From: JAGHKQ01 sp041920565
GTDB taxonomy: Bacteria > Bacillota > Bacilli > Bacillales > Bacillaceae_G
Length of the DNA: 64,000 nucleotides
Reading direction: 5' to 3'
NCBI GenBank assembly: GCA_041920565.1
Contig: JBHGXS010000038.1
Coordinates: 5,586-69,585, forward strand
Position 1 is the first letter of the stretch, and each line of letters starts with the position of its first letter. Of the stretch, positions 43,556-51,339 are shown in pieces. The notes beneath the pieces were generated by a model. The model had not been told where the DNA came from. It was given only the letters and a program-made list of their open reading frames with translations, and ran no database searches. The position numbers and the translations under genes were made by a program.

Positions 43556-43721
43556 AAGTTTAGCTCCCTTTAGAAAACACCCCGCACACCAATCGTACAG
43601 GGTGGCACATCCTATTCAAAGGAGCGTTTCTTATGTTCTTTCCCCAAAAAGACGCTTTTGCCTTTGTATGGAGGAGGTTATTTTTCAGTTGGAAACCAGA
43701 TGGAAAATCCAGACACCTAAC
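43556..43721. repeat. Repeat family A, copy 4
   Basis: Contains ACACCCCGCACACCAATCG, CAAAGGAGCGTTTCTTATG, TTCTTTCCCC, AAAAGACGCTTTTGCC, GGAGGAGGTTATTTTTCAG and ends GGAAAATCCAGACACCTAA. Same order as copies 1 and 3. The rest of the 43078-43797 gap shows nothing further. Confidence 0.65.
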
Positions 43722-43797
43722 CAAATAATACTACAGCTTCAAGCGCTGTGATAGGCTTAAGCTTTACATTTCTTATTCTTGTAAAAATTACTAGCTG

Positions 43798-44403
43798 CTA
43801 AAATTGAAACGGTTGTCCTACTTCATAGCTGTCTTCTAATACAAGAATGCCCTTCTCCTGAGGAGCGTTAGGCAAAGCCAATTCGCGCGCCGAGCAAAGC
43901 ATGCCGAAAGATGCGACTCCGCGCAGTTCAGCCGGTTTAATAACAAGACCGCTCGGCATAACGGCACCGATTTTCGCTACAACTACCTTTTGACCTGCGT
44001 CTACGTTAGGTGCGCCGCATACGATTTGCAGTGTCTCTGTTCCGATATCCACTTTACATACACTTAACTTGTCCGCGTTCGGATGCTTTTCTTTTTCTTT
44101 CACATAACCGACAACAAATTTAGGAGATAGATCTGCATCAAGATTTCCTTCAAATCCGTTTTCAGCTAAAATGTTGTTGATTTGATCAACAAGCTCATTT
44201 GTCAGCGTTACACTTCCGGTTTCATTTATGGTTACGTACTTGGAAGCATTGAAAATATTATAGCCTGCGGTTTCATTGCTTTCACTGTCAAAAATGCGGG
44301 CTACATCTCCCTTTTTCTCAAATGCGCGATTTGCCGCTGAAATGTCTTTCAAAGATACGATAAGCGTGTCTCCAATTCCTTCACGGTTGTAAAAAACATT
44401 CAC
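43798..44403 (-). CDS. ytpR: tRNA-binding domain protein YtpR
   Basis: 201 residues from a GTG at 44403 (MNVFYNREGIGDTL), eight bases after AAAGGATG. The ATG at 44412 touches that ribosome site. N-terminal DUF4479 domain, then a C-terminal tRNA-binding (EMAP/Arc1p-like OB) domain: FVVGYVKEKEKHPNADKLSVCKVDIG, QIVCGAPNVDAGQKVVVAKIGA and LRGVASFGMLCSARELAL. It resembles the B1 domain of the PheT subunit. Its cellular role is unknown. It lies two bases downstream of ytpQ in the same operon. Confidence 0.93.
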   Translation of the reverse strand: MNVFYNREGIGDTLIVSLKDISAANRAFEKKGDVARIFDSESNETAGYNIFNASKYVTINETGSVTLTNELVDQINNILAENGFEGNLDADLSPKFVVGYVKEKEKHPNADKLSVCKVDIGTETLQIVCGAPNVDAGQKVVVAKIGAVMPSGLVIKPAELRGVASFGMLCSARELALPNAPQEKGILVLEDSYEVGQPFQF

Positions 44404-44417
44404 TGCGTTCATCCTTT

Positions 44418-45215
44418 CTATTTCTTCAAGCGTTTTTTTCCTAAAATAAAAATGGGTTCCAATTCTTTATTTTCATAAACAAAGGATAGAGATGTAATCG
44501 GAACACGTCCTTCCATGAAAAACTTTATGGTCATTTGCGCAACAACATCGTATCCGATTTCATTCTTCACATCAGCAATAATCAACACATCTTGATGAGG
44601 AACGGCTACGACCATTTCTCCTTTTATTTTCTGTTTGAAGCTATCAAGCAGCGATTCATCTAAAATGCGGCTGGCATCATACCCATCATTTGCTCGAATG
44701 AAATAAAATGTGTTGCCTGCCACTTCATCCTGCTTTACGTCTCTCGGCAGCGAACGAACATTAAACAAGGCCATTTCCTTGATTTGCTGTTCATCATATC
44801 CTAATGTTTGCAGCAAGCCTTCATCAATCAAACGATAGGTTGTACCGGAATCCACTGCGTAATAAATACGTGTTTCCGCTGTATGATCTGTTGTCAGCAG
44901 CTTTTTCCCTTCCGAGCTCTCGGTCGGAAATGACGTGGAACGGATAACAGGGAAAATTTTCGTTTGCTCCGCTTTCGTTTCATTGTGCATGGCAATAAGT
45001 GCTTCTTTTACATAATACACAACCTCATCGATGGCTTGTTCTTTTTGGTTATGCCACTTCGCCATCACTCCCGGCAAGGAAATCGTGATCCCTTTTTTCG
45101 TTTCTCTATGCTCAATGCGAAGCGTATCTTTTTCACGGTCATGACGAAACGTCCATTCCGGTCTTTCCAGCTGCTTTACCAGTTCTTCTTTTAACAGCTT
45201 GCTGTTCATTTTCAT
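44418..45215 (-). CDS. ytpQ: DUF1444 family protein YtpQ
   Basis: 265 residues, cytosolic. Family segments: TFRHDREKDTLRIEH, GITISLPGVMAKWHNQKEQA, FPVIRSTSFP and ADVKNEIGYDVVAQMTIKFF. DUF1444 has no established function in Bacillus. ATG at 45215 follows AAAGGAGGAAGCAAC. It stands directly upstream of ytpR; ytpP lies before it with a weak hairpin between. Confidence 0.92.
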   Translation of the reverse strand: MKMNSKLLKEELVKQLERPEWTFRHDREKDTLRIEHRETKKGITISLPGVMAKWHNQKEQAIDEVVYYVKEALIAMHNETKAEQTKIFPVIRSTSFPTESSEGKKLLTTDHTAETRIYYAVDSGTTYRLIDEGLLQTLGYDEQQIKEMALFNVRSLPRDVKQDEVAGNTFYFIRANDGYDASRILDESLLDSFKQKIKGEMVVAVPHQDVLIIADVKNEIGYDVVAQMTIKFFMEGRVPITSLSFVYENKELEPIFILGKKRLKK

Positions 45216-45244
45216 GTTGCTTCCTCCTTTCAGCTAACATCAGA

Positions 45245-45271
45245 AACCTCCACCTGTTGGAGATGGAGGTT
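45245..45271. terminator. Hairpin between ytpP and ytpQ
   Basis: AACCTCCA / TGGAGGTT stem with an 11-base loop. T-runs are weak on the minus strand, so it may be only partly effective. Confidence 0.45.
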
Positions 45272-45301
45272 TTCTTTATCCTGCTCTAGATACCAAGAAT
45301 C

Positions 45302-45616
45302 TTATTTTAGTCCTTCAATGAATTCTTCGATTTGCTCTTGCGTTTTACGGTCTTTGTTTACAAAGCGACCAATTTCGCTTCCTTTATTATATGCGATGAA
45401 GCTTGGAATGCCAAACACATCAAGCTCGATGCATAAATCGAGGAACTTATCGCGATCTACATAGTAAAAAGAAAAATCTTTATATTTGTCTACTACTTCC
45501 GGCATAAATGGTTCGATGAAGCGGCAATCCGGACACCAATCCGCTGAAAATAAGAAGATAACATTGTTTTCTTGTTTAGCTTCGTGAAATTGTTCAACAG
45601 TTTCAATTTTTTTCAT
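45302..45616 (-). CDS. ytpP: Thioredoxin-like protein YtpP
   Basis: 104 residues with a CXXC active site: FLFSADWCPDCRFIEPFM. The rest fits a thioredoxin fold (VDRDKFLDLCIELDVFGIPSFIAYNKG, with the cis-Pro loop GIPS). It probably reduces or oxidises cytosolic disulfides; the physiological partner is unknown. AGGAGGCAAAGCC precedes the ATG. The order ytpP-ytpQ-ytpR is the Bacillus arrangement. Confidence 0.94.
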   Translation of the reverse strand: MKKIETVEQFHEAKQENNVIFLFSADWCPDCRFIEPFMPEVVDKYKDFSFYYVDRDKFLDLCIELDVFGIPSFIAYNKGSEIGRFVNKDRKTQEQIEEFIEGLK

Positions 45617-45685
45617 GGCTTTGCCTCCTGAGTTTTCTTTCCTTCATAGTACAAAAGGATGTTGGGAAAATCCAATAAAACATCT

Positions 45686-46198
45686 TCATTCTTTTGTTTG
45701 ATATTTATATTGTCCGACAAGAAGCTTGGCAACATGGGTAAACATTTCTTCACGATTGATATAGCCATTTGTGAAAATGCCTACAGCTCCTTCATTGCTG
45801 CGAATGTCGTTCCGTTTTGTATAGGCGTCCATGACTTCACTAAGCTCCAGTCCTTCTTTTAAAGGTTCCAAAAATTCATCTGGCAGCTTAATTCGCGCTC
45901 CGCCTGCGACGACTGTTAATCCCGAACGAGTGGCGAGCGCTCCCCAATTGCACAAAAACAATCCGTACTCTGTCTCCACTACTCCTCCTTCCAGACCGAT
46001 TCCGATTTCAGCCTCTGTCTCTTCCAAAGCCTTTTTGGAACGATTGATGGCTCCTTGCATCGTTTCTTCATCCGAAAAAGGCTGCGCCGACACTCCGGAA
46101 GGAACAGATACAGGGATGATGGTGACCTTTTCTCCTAAAAAAGCTTGTTTTACTGCTCCTACTTTTGTTTTGTTTAATGATCCGACTGCAATGTTCAT
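45686..46198 (-). CDS. Inosine/xanthosine triphosphatase-like protein (DUF84/YjjX)
   Basis: 170 residues. N-terminus MNIAVGSLNKTKVGAVKQAF; conserved ETMQGAINRSKKALEETEAE, GIGLEGGVVETEYGLFLCNWGAL and RNDIRSNEGAVGIFTNGYINREEM. These are the DUF84/YjjX motifs, a Maf/HAM1-like fold that hydrolyses non-canonical purine triphosphates (ITP, XTP), a house-cleaning role. AAGGAGAAATCAAT precedes the ATG. Between ytoP and ytpP. Confidence 0.9.
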   Translation of the reverse strand: MNIAVGSLNKTKVGAVKQAFLGEKVTIIPVSVPSGVSAQPFSDEETMQGAINRSKKALEETEAEIGIGLEGGVVETEYGLFLCNWGALATRSGLTVVAGGARIKLPDEFLEPLKEGLELSEVMDAYTKRNDIRSNEGAVGIFTNGYINREEMFTHVAKLLVGQYKYQTKE

Positions 46199-46351
46199 AT
46201 TGATTTCTCCTTACATATAGCTGTTTTCGCAATCCCAAAGGAATTAAGCCAATTCTGCAATTCTTTTGGTCAGCCACTCAATTAATTAAGTCAATTCCCT
46301 CATCCATCAGTCTAACCGCAATAAGTGTGCACAAAATAGCAGCAATACAAA

Positions 46352-46378
46352 AAGAAAAGACCGCAATCGGCCTTTTCC
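46352..46378 (-). terminator. Terminator of ytoP
   Basis: AAAAGACCG, loop CAAT, CGGCCTTTT, T-rich on the minus strand. Confidence 0.7.
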
Positions 46379-46384
46379 TTCGCA

Positions 46385-47458
46385 TTATCCGTTATTTTTA
46401 ATCGTTTCTACCGTTGTGCGGTCCGTTGCTTTTACAAGTTTGATTAACAGCTCTTTAGCAGCAGCATAATCGTCTACATGCATGATAGATGCATGCGTAT
46501 GGATATAACGAGAGCAAATGCCGATAACCGCTGACGGAACGCCGGAATTGCTTGTGTGTACGCGTCCTGCGTCCGTTCCGCCTTGGGATACGAAATATTG
46601 ATACGGAATGTTGTATGTCTCCGCTGTGTCTAATACGAACTCAACCATGCCTTTATGAGTGACCATGGAGCGGTCAAGGATACGCAGCAATGCACCTTTT
46701 CCAAGCTGGCCGAATTCCGTTTTAGAACCGGAGGCATCGTTTGCCGGACTGGCATCAAGCGCATAGAAAATGTCCGGATTAATCATATTAGCAGCTGTTT
46801 GTGCTCCGCGCAGCCCCACTTCTTCTTGCACTGTAGCACCTGAATATAAGATGTTTGGCAGCTTTTCACCTTTCAGCTCTTTTAACAATTCAACTGCTAA
46901 GCCGACGCCGTAACGGTTATCCCATGCTTTCGCCAAGATTTTCTTTTCATTTGCCATAGGAGTAAACGGACAAATCGGTACAATTTGTTGTCCCGGCTTT
47001 ACCCCAAGCTCAAGAGCGTTATCATAATCATCCGCACCGATATCGATTAACATATTTTTAATGTCCATCGGACGAGAACGCATTTCTTCGCTCAATAAAT
47101 GAGGAGGAATGGACGCTACGACCCCGATAATCGGCCCTTTTTCTGTAATGATTTGCACGCGTTGCGCCAACAACACTTGGCTCCACCATCCGCCAAGCGG
47201 CTGGAAGCGAAGCATTCCGTTCTTCGTAATTTGCGTTACCATGAAGCCGACTTCGTCCATATGACCCGCAACCATGACGCGAGGACCATTTTCATCCCCT
47301 TTTTTCACACCGAATACGCTCCCTAAACGGTCTTGAATGATTTCGTCTGCATATTTTGCAAGCTCGCCTTTCACAAAACGACGGACCTCATGCTCAAAGC
47401 CCGGTGCTCCCGGAAGCTCCGTCAACGTTCGAAACAGTTCCATTGTCTCTTGGTTCAT
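46385..47458 (-). CDS. ytoP: M42 glutamyl aminopeptidase-like metallopeptidase YtoP
   Basis: 357 residues from the ATG at 47458 after AAAGGAGCGTTCATA. M42 family: first metal ligands in VMVAGHMDEVGFMV, bridging region LAKAWDNRYGVGLAVELL, catalytic glutamates in ATVQEEVGLRGAQTAA, and the last His in CSRYIHTHASIMHVDDY. M42 enzymes form tetrahedral dodecamers and remove acidic or other N-terminal residues from peptides; some are cellulase-like misannotations. A family B repeat lies upstream. Confidence 0.93.
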   Translation of the reverse strand: MNQETMELFRTLTELPGAPGFEHEVRRFVKGELAKYADEIIQDRLGSVFGVKKGDENGPRVMVAGHMDEVGFMVTQITKNGMLRFQPLGGWWSQVLLAQRVQIITEKGPIIGVVASIPPHLLSEEMRSRPMDIKNMLIDIGADDYDNALELGVKPGQQIVPICPFTPMANEKKILAKAWDNRYGVGLAVELLKELKGEKLPNILYSGATVQEEVGLRGAQTAANMINPDIFYALDASPANDASGSKTEFGQLGKGALLRILDRSMVTHKGMVEFVLDTAETYNIPYQYFVSQGGTDAGRVHTSNSGVPSAVIGICSRYIHTHASIMHVDDYAAAKELLIKLVKATDRTTVETIKNNG

Positions 47459-47487
47459 TATGAACGCTCCTTTGTCATAAAATGAAA

Positions 47488-47582
47488 CTTCCATCAACAG
47501 GAGTTTCTTCCCGGTGATGGTTAGCTGAACAAACCGGTTCTTACTGTCGTCCCTATTTCCAACGGGGTTTACCGACAGTTAG
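47488..47582. repeat. Repeat family B, copy 2 (inverted orientation)
   Basis: CCATCA ... TGATGG hairpin (47491-47520), TTAGCTGAACAAACCGGTTC, then ACTGTCGTCCC ... GGGGTTTACCGACAGT (47543-47579). This is the reverse order of copy 1, as expected for an inverted insertion. It sits between the ytoP start and ytzB. Confidence 0.7.
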
Positions 47583-47745
47583 AGCGGGATAAAACGGAAA
47601 ATATTTATGTATACTAGCATTACATTCTATTGTATCGAAATTTTTGAAATCCTTCTAGTTTCTTCTTTTTTTCCAAATGAGATTAGCAACTTTTTCGTAA
47701 TTCGATTATACTTGTCTTAGATTCAATTACTAATGAGGTGAAATG

Positions 47746-48054
47746 ATGAATTGGAAAAGCTTATTTGCAGGTTTAGGCTTAGGCTTAGCTGTTGGATACA
47801 TAATTGGAAACAAACTGCAAGGACAACATATATCAGCTGAAAGAGCATTAAGTATTGCCAAAAAGACGTTTTCGAAAAAAGGGGAAATTACAGGATCTTG
47901 GATTCATATGGTGCCGGAAGCGTTTGAACGATATGATTTGACATATGATGTATATCGCGGCGGCATTACAGCAATTGTTGAAGGAGTACAACGCCGATTT
48001 GAGTTTTTAGTGGATTCGAGCACAGGAGCCATTCTAGAAGTGAAGAATGCATAA
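47746..48054 (+). CDS. ytzB: PepSY-domain small protein YtzB
   Basis: 102 residues from the ATG at 47746 (GAGGTGAAATG upstream; the preceding ATG at 47743 is also possible). N-terminal glycine-rich hydrophobic helix (LFAGLGLGLAVGYIIGN) acts as a membrane anchor or signal. The rest is a single PepSY-like domain (SAERALSIAKKTFSK ... VQRRFEFLVDSSTGAILEV). PepSY domains inhibit or modulate peptidases. Located beside the ytoP peptidase gene, divergent. Terminator at 48053. Confidence 0.85.
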   Translation: MNWKSLFAGLGLGLAVGYIIGNKLQGQHISAERALSIAKKTFSKKGEITGSWIHMVPEAFERYDLTYDVYRGGITAIVEGVQRRFEFLVDSSTGAILEVKNA

Positions 48055-48080
48055 AAACCCCTGAAAAAGGGGTTTTTATT
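48053..48080. terminator. Bidirectional terminator between ytzB and ytnP
   Basis: AAAAACCCC, loop TGAAAAA, GGGGTTTTT (48053-48077). Confidence 0.88.
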
Positions 48081-48915
48081 TTCGCTCCAGCTTTTCCGTC
48101 ATCTTACCTTCTTTATCCCATTTTACAGCGCGATAATAAGCATCATGATAGAAAGTGAACCATGCATTGTTCTCGACACCATAGGCGATCCATTCTTGCT
48201 TTTGTTTGATGGATGTCATTGGATAATCATCATATGCCATAACCCAAAGCACGTTTTGATGAGCATGGGTCGGCAGCAAATCTGCTAAATGAATCATTGT
48301 ATCTTGTCCGTCTTTTACAAGGATGATGGCATGTCCGTCACTGTGTCCTCCTGTATGCACCATCTTTACTTGCTCGGATATCTCGACTTGCTCTTTGAAC
48401 GGCTTTACTTGGTAAGCAATCGGCTCCCAGTTTTCCTTCCAATACGTATTGCGGGAGCGGATATTCGGATTTTTCATTTCTTCCCATTCCACTTCTGAAG
48501 TATAAATCACCGCATTTTTAAATGTCGGAACCAACTTGTCACCTCCCCATTTCGTCAGTCCAGAGGCGTGATCGAAATGCATGTGGCTCATTAATATGTA
48601 ATCAATATCGTCAGTTGTTAATCCTAGCTGAGAGAGCGATTGCTCAATTGAAGATTCTTCCGTTACGCCTTGATTGCGTTTCATTTTTTCGTTCATCTTA
48701 TTATTGCCGATTCCGGAATCAATTAACATGTTGCCGGCTTTTGTTTGCAATAAAATCGGGTCGGTTCGTAAATGGATTTGATTCGTTTCGTTATGCTCAT
48801 ACTTTCGTGACCACAATGCTTTTGGCACAACTCCAAACATGGCTCCCCCGTCCAAATGCGTATTTCCGCCGCGAAGCCACGTTACTTTTATATCCCCTAT
48901 ATGCAGCGTTTCCAT
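48076..48915 (-). CDS. ytnP: Metallo-beta-lactamase-fold lactonase YtnP
   Basis: 279 residues, no signal peptide. MBL-fold zinc motif LMSHMHFDHASGL, then VHTGGHSDGHAIILV and IHLADLLPTHAHQNVLWVMAYDD, typical of N-acyl homoserine lactonase-like quorum-quenching enzymes. B. subtilis YtnP degrades streptomycete signal compounds in reported work; the substrate here is unproven. AAGGGAGTGAGAAACTG precedes the ATG. Located as in B. subtilis between ytzB and trmB. Confidence 0.92.
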   Translation of the reverse strand: METLHIGDIKVTWLRGGNTHLDGGAMFGVVPKALWSRKYEHNETNQIHLRTDPILLQTKAGNMLIDSGIGNNKMNEKMKRNQGVTEESSIEQSLSQLGLTTDDIDYILMSHMHFDHASGLTKWGGDKLVPTFKNAVIYTSEVEWEEMKNPNIRSRNTYWKENWEPIAYQVKPFKEQVEISEQVKMVHTGGHSDGHAIILVKDGQDTMIHLADLLPTHAHQNVLWVMAYDDYPMTSIKQKQEWIAYGVENNAWFTFYHDAYYRAVKWDKEGKMTEKLERK

Positions 48916-49064
48916 CAGTTTCTCACTCCCTTGTTGATTTTTACTTTTTTATTGTAACATATGGGAGTTTTTTATTTTCGCAATAATGAAAATTGATTGT
49001 AAATTCTTAAATCATTATTGAATAACTGATATAGTGAATCTATAAAAGGAGAGGAGAGATTCCA

Positions 49065-49664
49065 TTGCTGTTCCATTATCATTTTTGGACTCCGTATGTA
49101 GAAGAAACAGAAGACTTTTATAGAAAGCGTGGTTTTCGGATTTCACAACGGATCGGCAAATATAAAGGCGAATTCCAAACTTTTAATCCTCCATTAACTT
49201 GGGATGATTTTCGCGATAAAAATGTGTTGTTTCGTATTATTGAGGCGCGAAAAGGAAACATCAACATCACGTTCGGCTATGGAAAACGCGTCAGGTTTGA
49301 TCATATAGGTTTTTTAGTCTCTCAAGAAGAGCATGACCAGGCATGCAAAAATGCCTATGCACTGCAATGGAACGTAGAGATTGGAGAAAGGAGAACCTTT
49401 ATTGCCGCTCCTTTTGGTTTTGACATCGAACTCCAAACCCATGCTGACGCAGTAGACAACAAGGATCCAGGAGAATTGCAAAAATTGGTCATCGTGACGA
49501 AAACAGAAGGCCTTGAGAAAAATCTTTCTCTTTTATTTGAACGAGAATTAGAAACCATTGAATCAGTAGCAGGAGATGTTGTAACCATTAAACAAGCCTT
49601 TATGAAAGGGATGACAACCGGTATCTCTCAAGATCCTAACGGTGTAGAAATTCATGCAATATAA
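49065..49664 (+). CDS. VOC-superfamily-like protein (glyoxalase fold)
   Basis: 199 residues from a TTG at 49065, six bases after GGAGAG; no ATG is near. MLFHYHFWTPYVEETEDFYR looks like the first beta-alpha unit of the vicinal oxygen chelate fold, and FDHIGFLVSQEEHDQA the second half with a possible metal His. The C-terminal IEL, GDVVTIKQAF and DPNGVEIHAI fit as well. The reaction cannot be inferred. It is convergent with array 3 and trmB. It is not part of the B. subtilis order I know, so it may be a lineage-specific gain. Confidence 0.75.
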   Translation: MLFHYHFWTPYVEETEDFYRKRGFRISQRIGKYKGEFQTFNPPLTWDDFRDKNVLFRIIEARKGNINITFGYGKRVRFDHIGFLVSQEEHDQACKNAYALQWNVEIGERRTFIAAPFGFDIELQTHADAVDNKDPGELQKLVIVTKTEGLEKNLSLLFERELETIESVAGDVVTIKQAFMKGMTTGISQDPNGVEIHAI

Positions 49665-49721
49665 GAAAACTGAGCACGGATACCCTTCTTTTTCAGTTCC
49701 AGCACATAAAAAATTCGGATG

Positions 49722-50213
49722 AATTGCACGAAAATGATAATAATTGCACTAAAACAGGAATCAATTACACCAAACTCTCAATAATTGCACCAAACTCTCA
49801 ATAATTGCACCAAAATAGCGGCGGATTGCACCATATTCACGATAATTGCACCAAAACAGCATTCAATTGCACCATATTCACGATAATTGCGCCAAAACAG
49901 CATCCAATTGCACCGTATTCACGATAATTGCACCAAAACAGCATTCAATTGCACCATATTCACGATAATTGCACCAAAACAGCATTCAATTGCGCCATAT
50001 TCACGATAATTGCACCAAAACAGCATTCAATTGCATCATATTCACGATAATTGCACCAAAACAGCATTCAATTGCACCATATTCACGATAATTACGCCAA
50101 AACAGCATTTAATTGCACCATATTCACGATAATTGCGCCAAAACAGCATTCAATTGCGCCTAATTAACATAAAACTACACTAATCTCGCAATAATTGTAC
50201 CAGACACAAGGTT
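49722..50213 (+). repeat. AATTGCACC tandem array 3 (24 half-units)
   Basis: The longest array. From 49844 on, half-units alternate AATTGCACC + AAAACAGCATTC (21 bp) and AATTGCACC + ATATTCACGAT (20 bp) with few changes, at 49844, 49865, 49885, 49906, 49926, 49947, 49967, 49988, 50008, 50029, 50049, 50070, 50090, 50111, 50131 and 50152. Left-end units (49722-49824) and right-end units (50173 AACTACACT, 50193 AATTGTACC) are more diverged yet keep the spacing, except one 20+20 step at 49763-49803. It lies 25-30 bp beyond the trmB terminator. Confidence 0.95.
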
Positions 50214-50235
50214 TGCAACAAAATTTGCATATCTA

Positions 50236-50264
50236 TAAAAAAAGACTGTGCCATCACACAGTCT
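50236..50264 (-). terminator. Terminator of trmB
   Basis: AGACTGTG, loop CCATCA (contains the trmB stop), CACAGTCT (50243-50264); TTTTTTT on the minus strand. Confidence 0.85.
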
Positions 50265-50907
50265 CTTCATTTTGAAATTTAGCTTCCACCCGGTAAATGC
50301 AGTTCCCTTTGGAAGAAAACTTCTCTTCATATTCCGTCATGATATTGCCTTCAAAATCGCTGTTGTGAAGGTCTAAGCTGATATACTTCAAGAGCATGCC
50401 GTAAGCTGACATGCTTAACAAAGAATACTCAAACAATCCTTGATTATCTGTCTTGAAGTGCACTTCTCCGCCTTTTTTCAGCACTTGCTCGTAATTTTGC
50501 AAAAAGCTTTTGTACGTTAAACGGCGTTTTTCATGCTTGTTCTTTGGCCATGGATCAGAGAAATTTAAATACACGCGGTCAATTTCTCCATCTGCAAAAA
50601 AGACGGTCAGATCTTTCGCATCTTTATTGATGAGCTTTAAGTTTGGCACTTCTTCCGCAATCAATTTAGCCAATGCATCGACGATAACGCTTGAATATTT
50701 TTCAATGCCGATATAATTGACATTCGGATTCGCTTTTGCCATTTCATAGATGAAGCGTCCTCTTCCCGTTCCGACTTCAATGTGAATCGGATTGCCGTTT
50801 CCAAATACTCTTTTCCAATTCCCTTTATGCTCTTCGGGAGCAGGGATGACAAACTGAGGATGGTTTTGAATCATTTCCATAGCATACGGTTTATGTCTAA
50901 GTCGCAT
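50254..50907 (-). CDS. trmB: tRNA (guanine-N7-)-methyltransferase
   Basis: 217 residues from the ATG at 50907 (MRLRHKPYAMEMIQ); AAAGGAAGTGC lies upstream. SAM-binding motif PIHIEVGTGRGRFIYEMAK, tRNA and catalytic segments NFSDPWPKNKHEKRRLT and HFKTDNQGLFEYSL. It methylates G46 of tRNA. It is divergent from ytzH, the Bacillus arrangement (ytmQ-ytzH-ytmP). Confidence 0.97.
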   Translation of the reverse strand: MRLRHKPYAMEMIQNHPQFVIPAPEEHKGNWKRVFGNGNPIHIEVGTGRGRFIYEMAKANPNVNYIGIEKYSSVIVDALAKLIAEEVPNLKLINKDAKDLTVFFADGEIDRVYLNFSDPWPKNKHEKRRLTYKSFLQNYEQVLKKGGEVHFKTDNQGLFEYSLLSMSAYGMLLKYISLDLHNSDFEGNIMTEYEEKFSSKGNCIYRVEAKFQNEETV

Positions 50908-51060
50908 GGCTGCACTTCCTTTCAAGCTTAGTATTCAAAGAAAAAACCAAGTACATACAGCACTCGGTTCGGTCTGTCTCGTTTCCATATAAGTATAAAA
51001 TGGACGGGTTTTTCAAAAACTGAAAGTGAATGTAACAAAAGAAAAAGGATGTGTGAACGA

Positions 51061-51339
51061 ATGCCGCTGAATCATGAGCATCAAATGACCATTTTAAAAG
51101 ATATTTTAACCAATCATCAATCTGACTGCTGCGGAACAGTATCCGAATGCGAGCAGCTTGAGCGCCTTATAAAATCCTTGATGGCAAATGACAATGTGAC
51201 CAGTGAAATGAAAAGCATGTTAAACGATGTATATTCCTACAGCCAAGCCGGTAAATACTCTTCCGATCTGGATCAGCACATCAGCGATCACCAAGAGCAA
51301 ATTTCACAGTGGATCGGCGGAATGGACAGCTTTTCGTAA
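51061..51339 (+). CDS. ytzH: YtzH-like protein
   Basis: 92 residues from the ATG at 51061. MPLNHEHQMTILKDILTNHQ, DCCGTVSECEQLERLIKSL, YSQAGKYSSDLDQHISDHQ and QISQWIGGMDSFS correspond to the YtzH family, small helical proteins of unknown function found beside trmB and ytmP. AAAAGGATG lies 12 bases before the ATG, rather far; an in-frame ATG at 51049 is the alternative. Its stop directly abuts that of ytmP on the other strand. Confidence 0.85.
   Translation: MPLNHEHQMTILKDILTNHQSDCCGTVSECEQLERLIKSLMANDNVTSEMKSMLNDVYSYSQAGKYSSDLDQHISDHQEQISQWIGGMDSFS

Noticed and set aside
27889..50213. CRISPR array
   Set aside because: The spacers are nearly identical within an array, the repeat is only 9 bp, and no cas gene is present.
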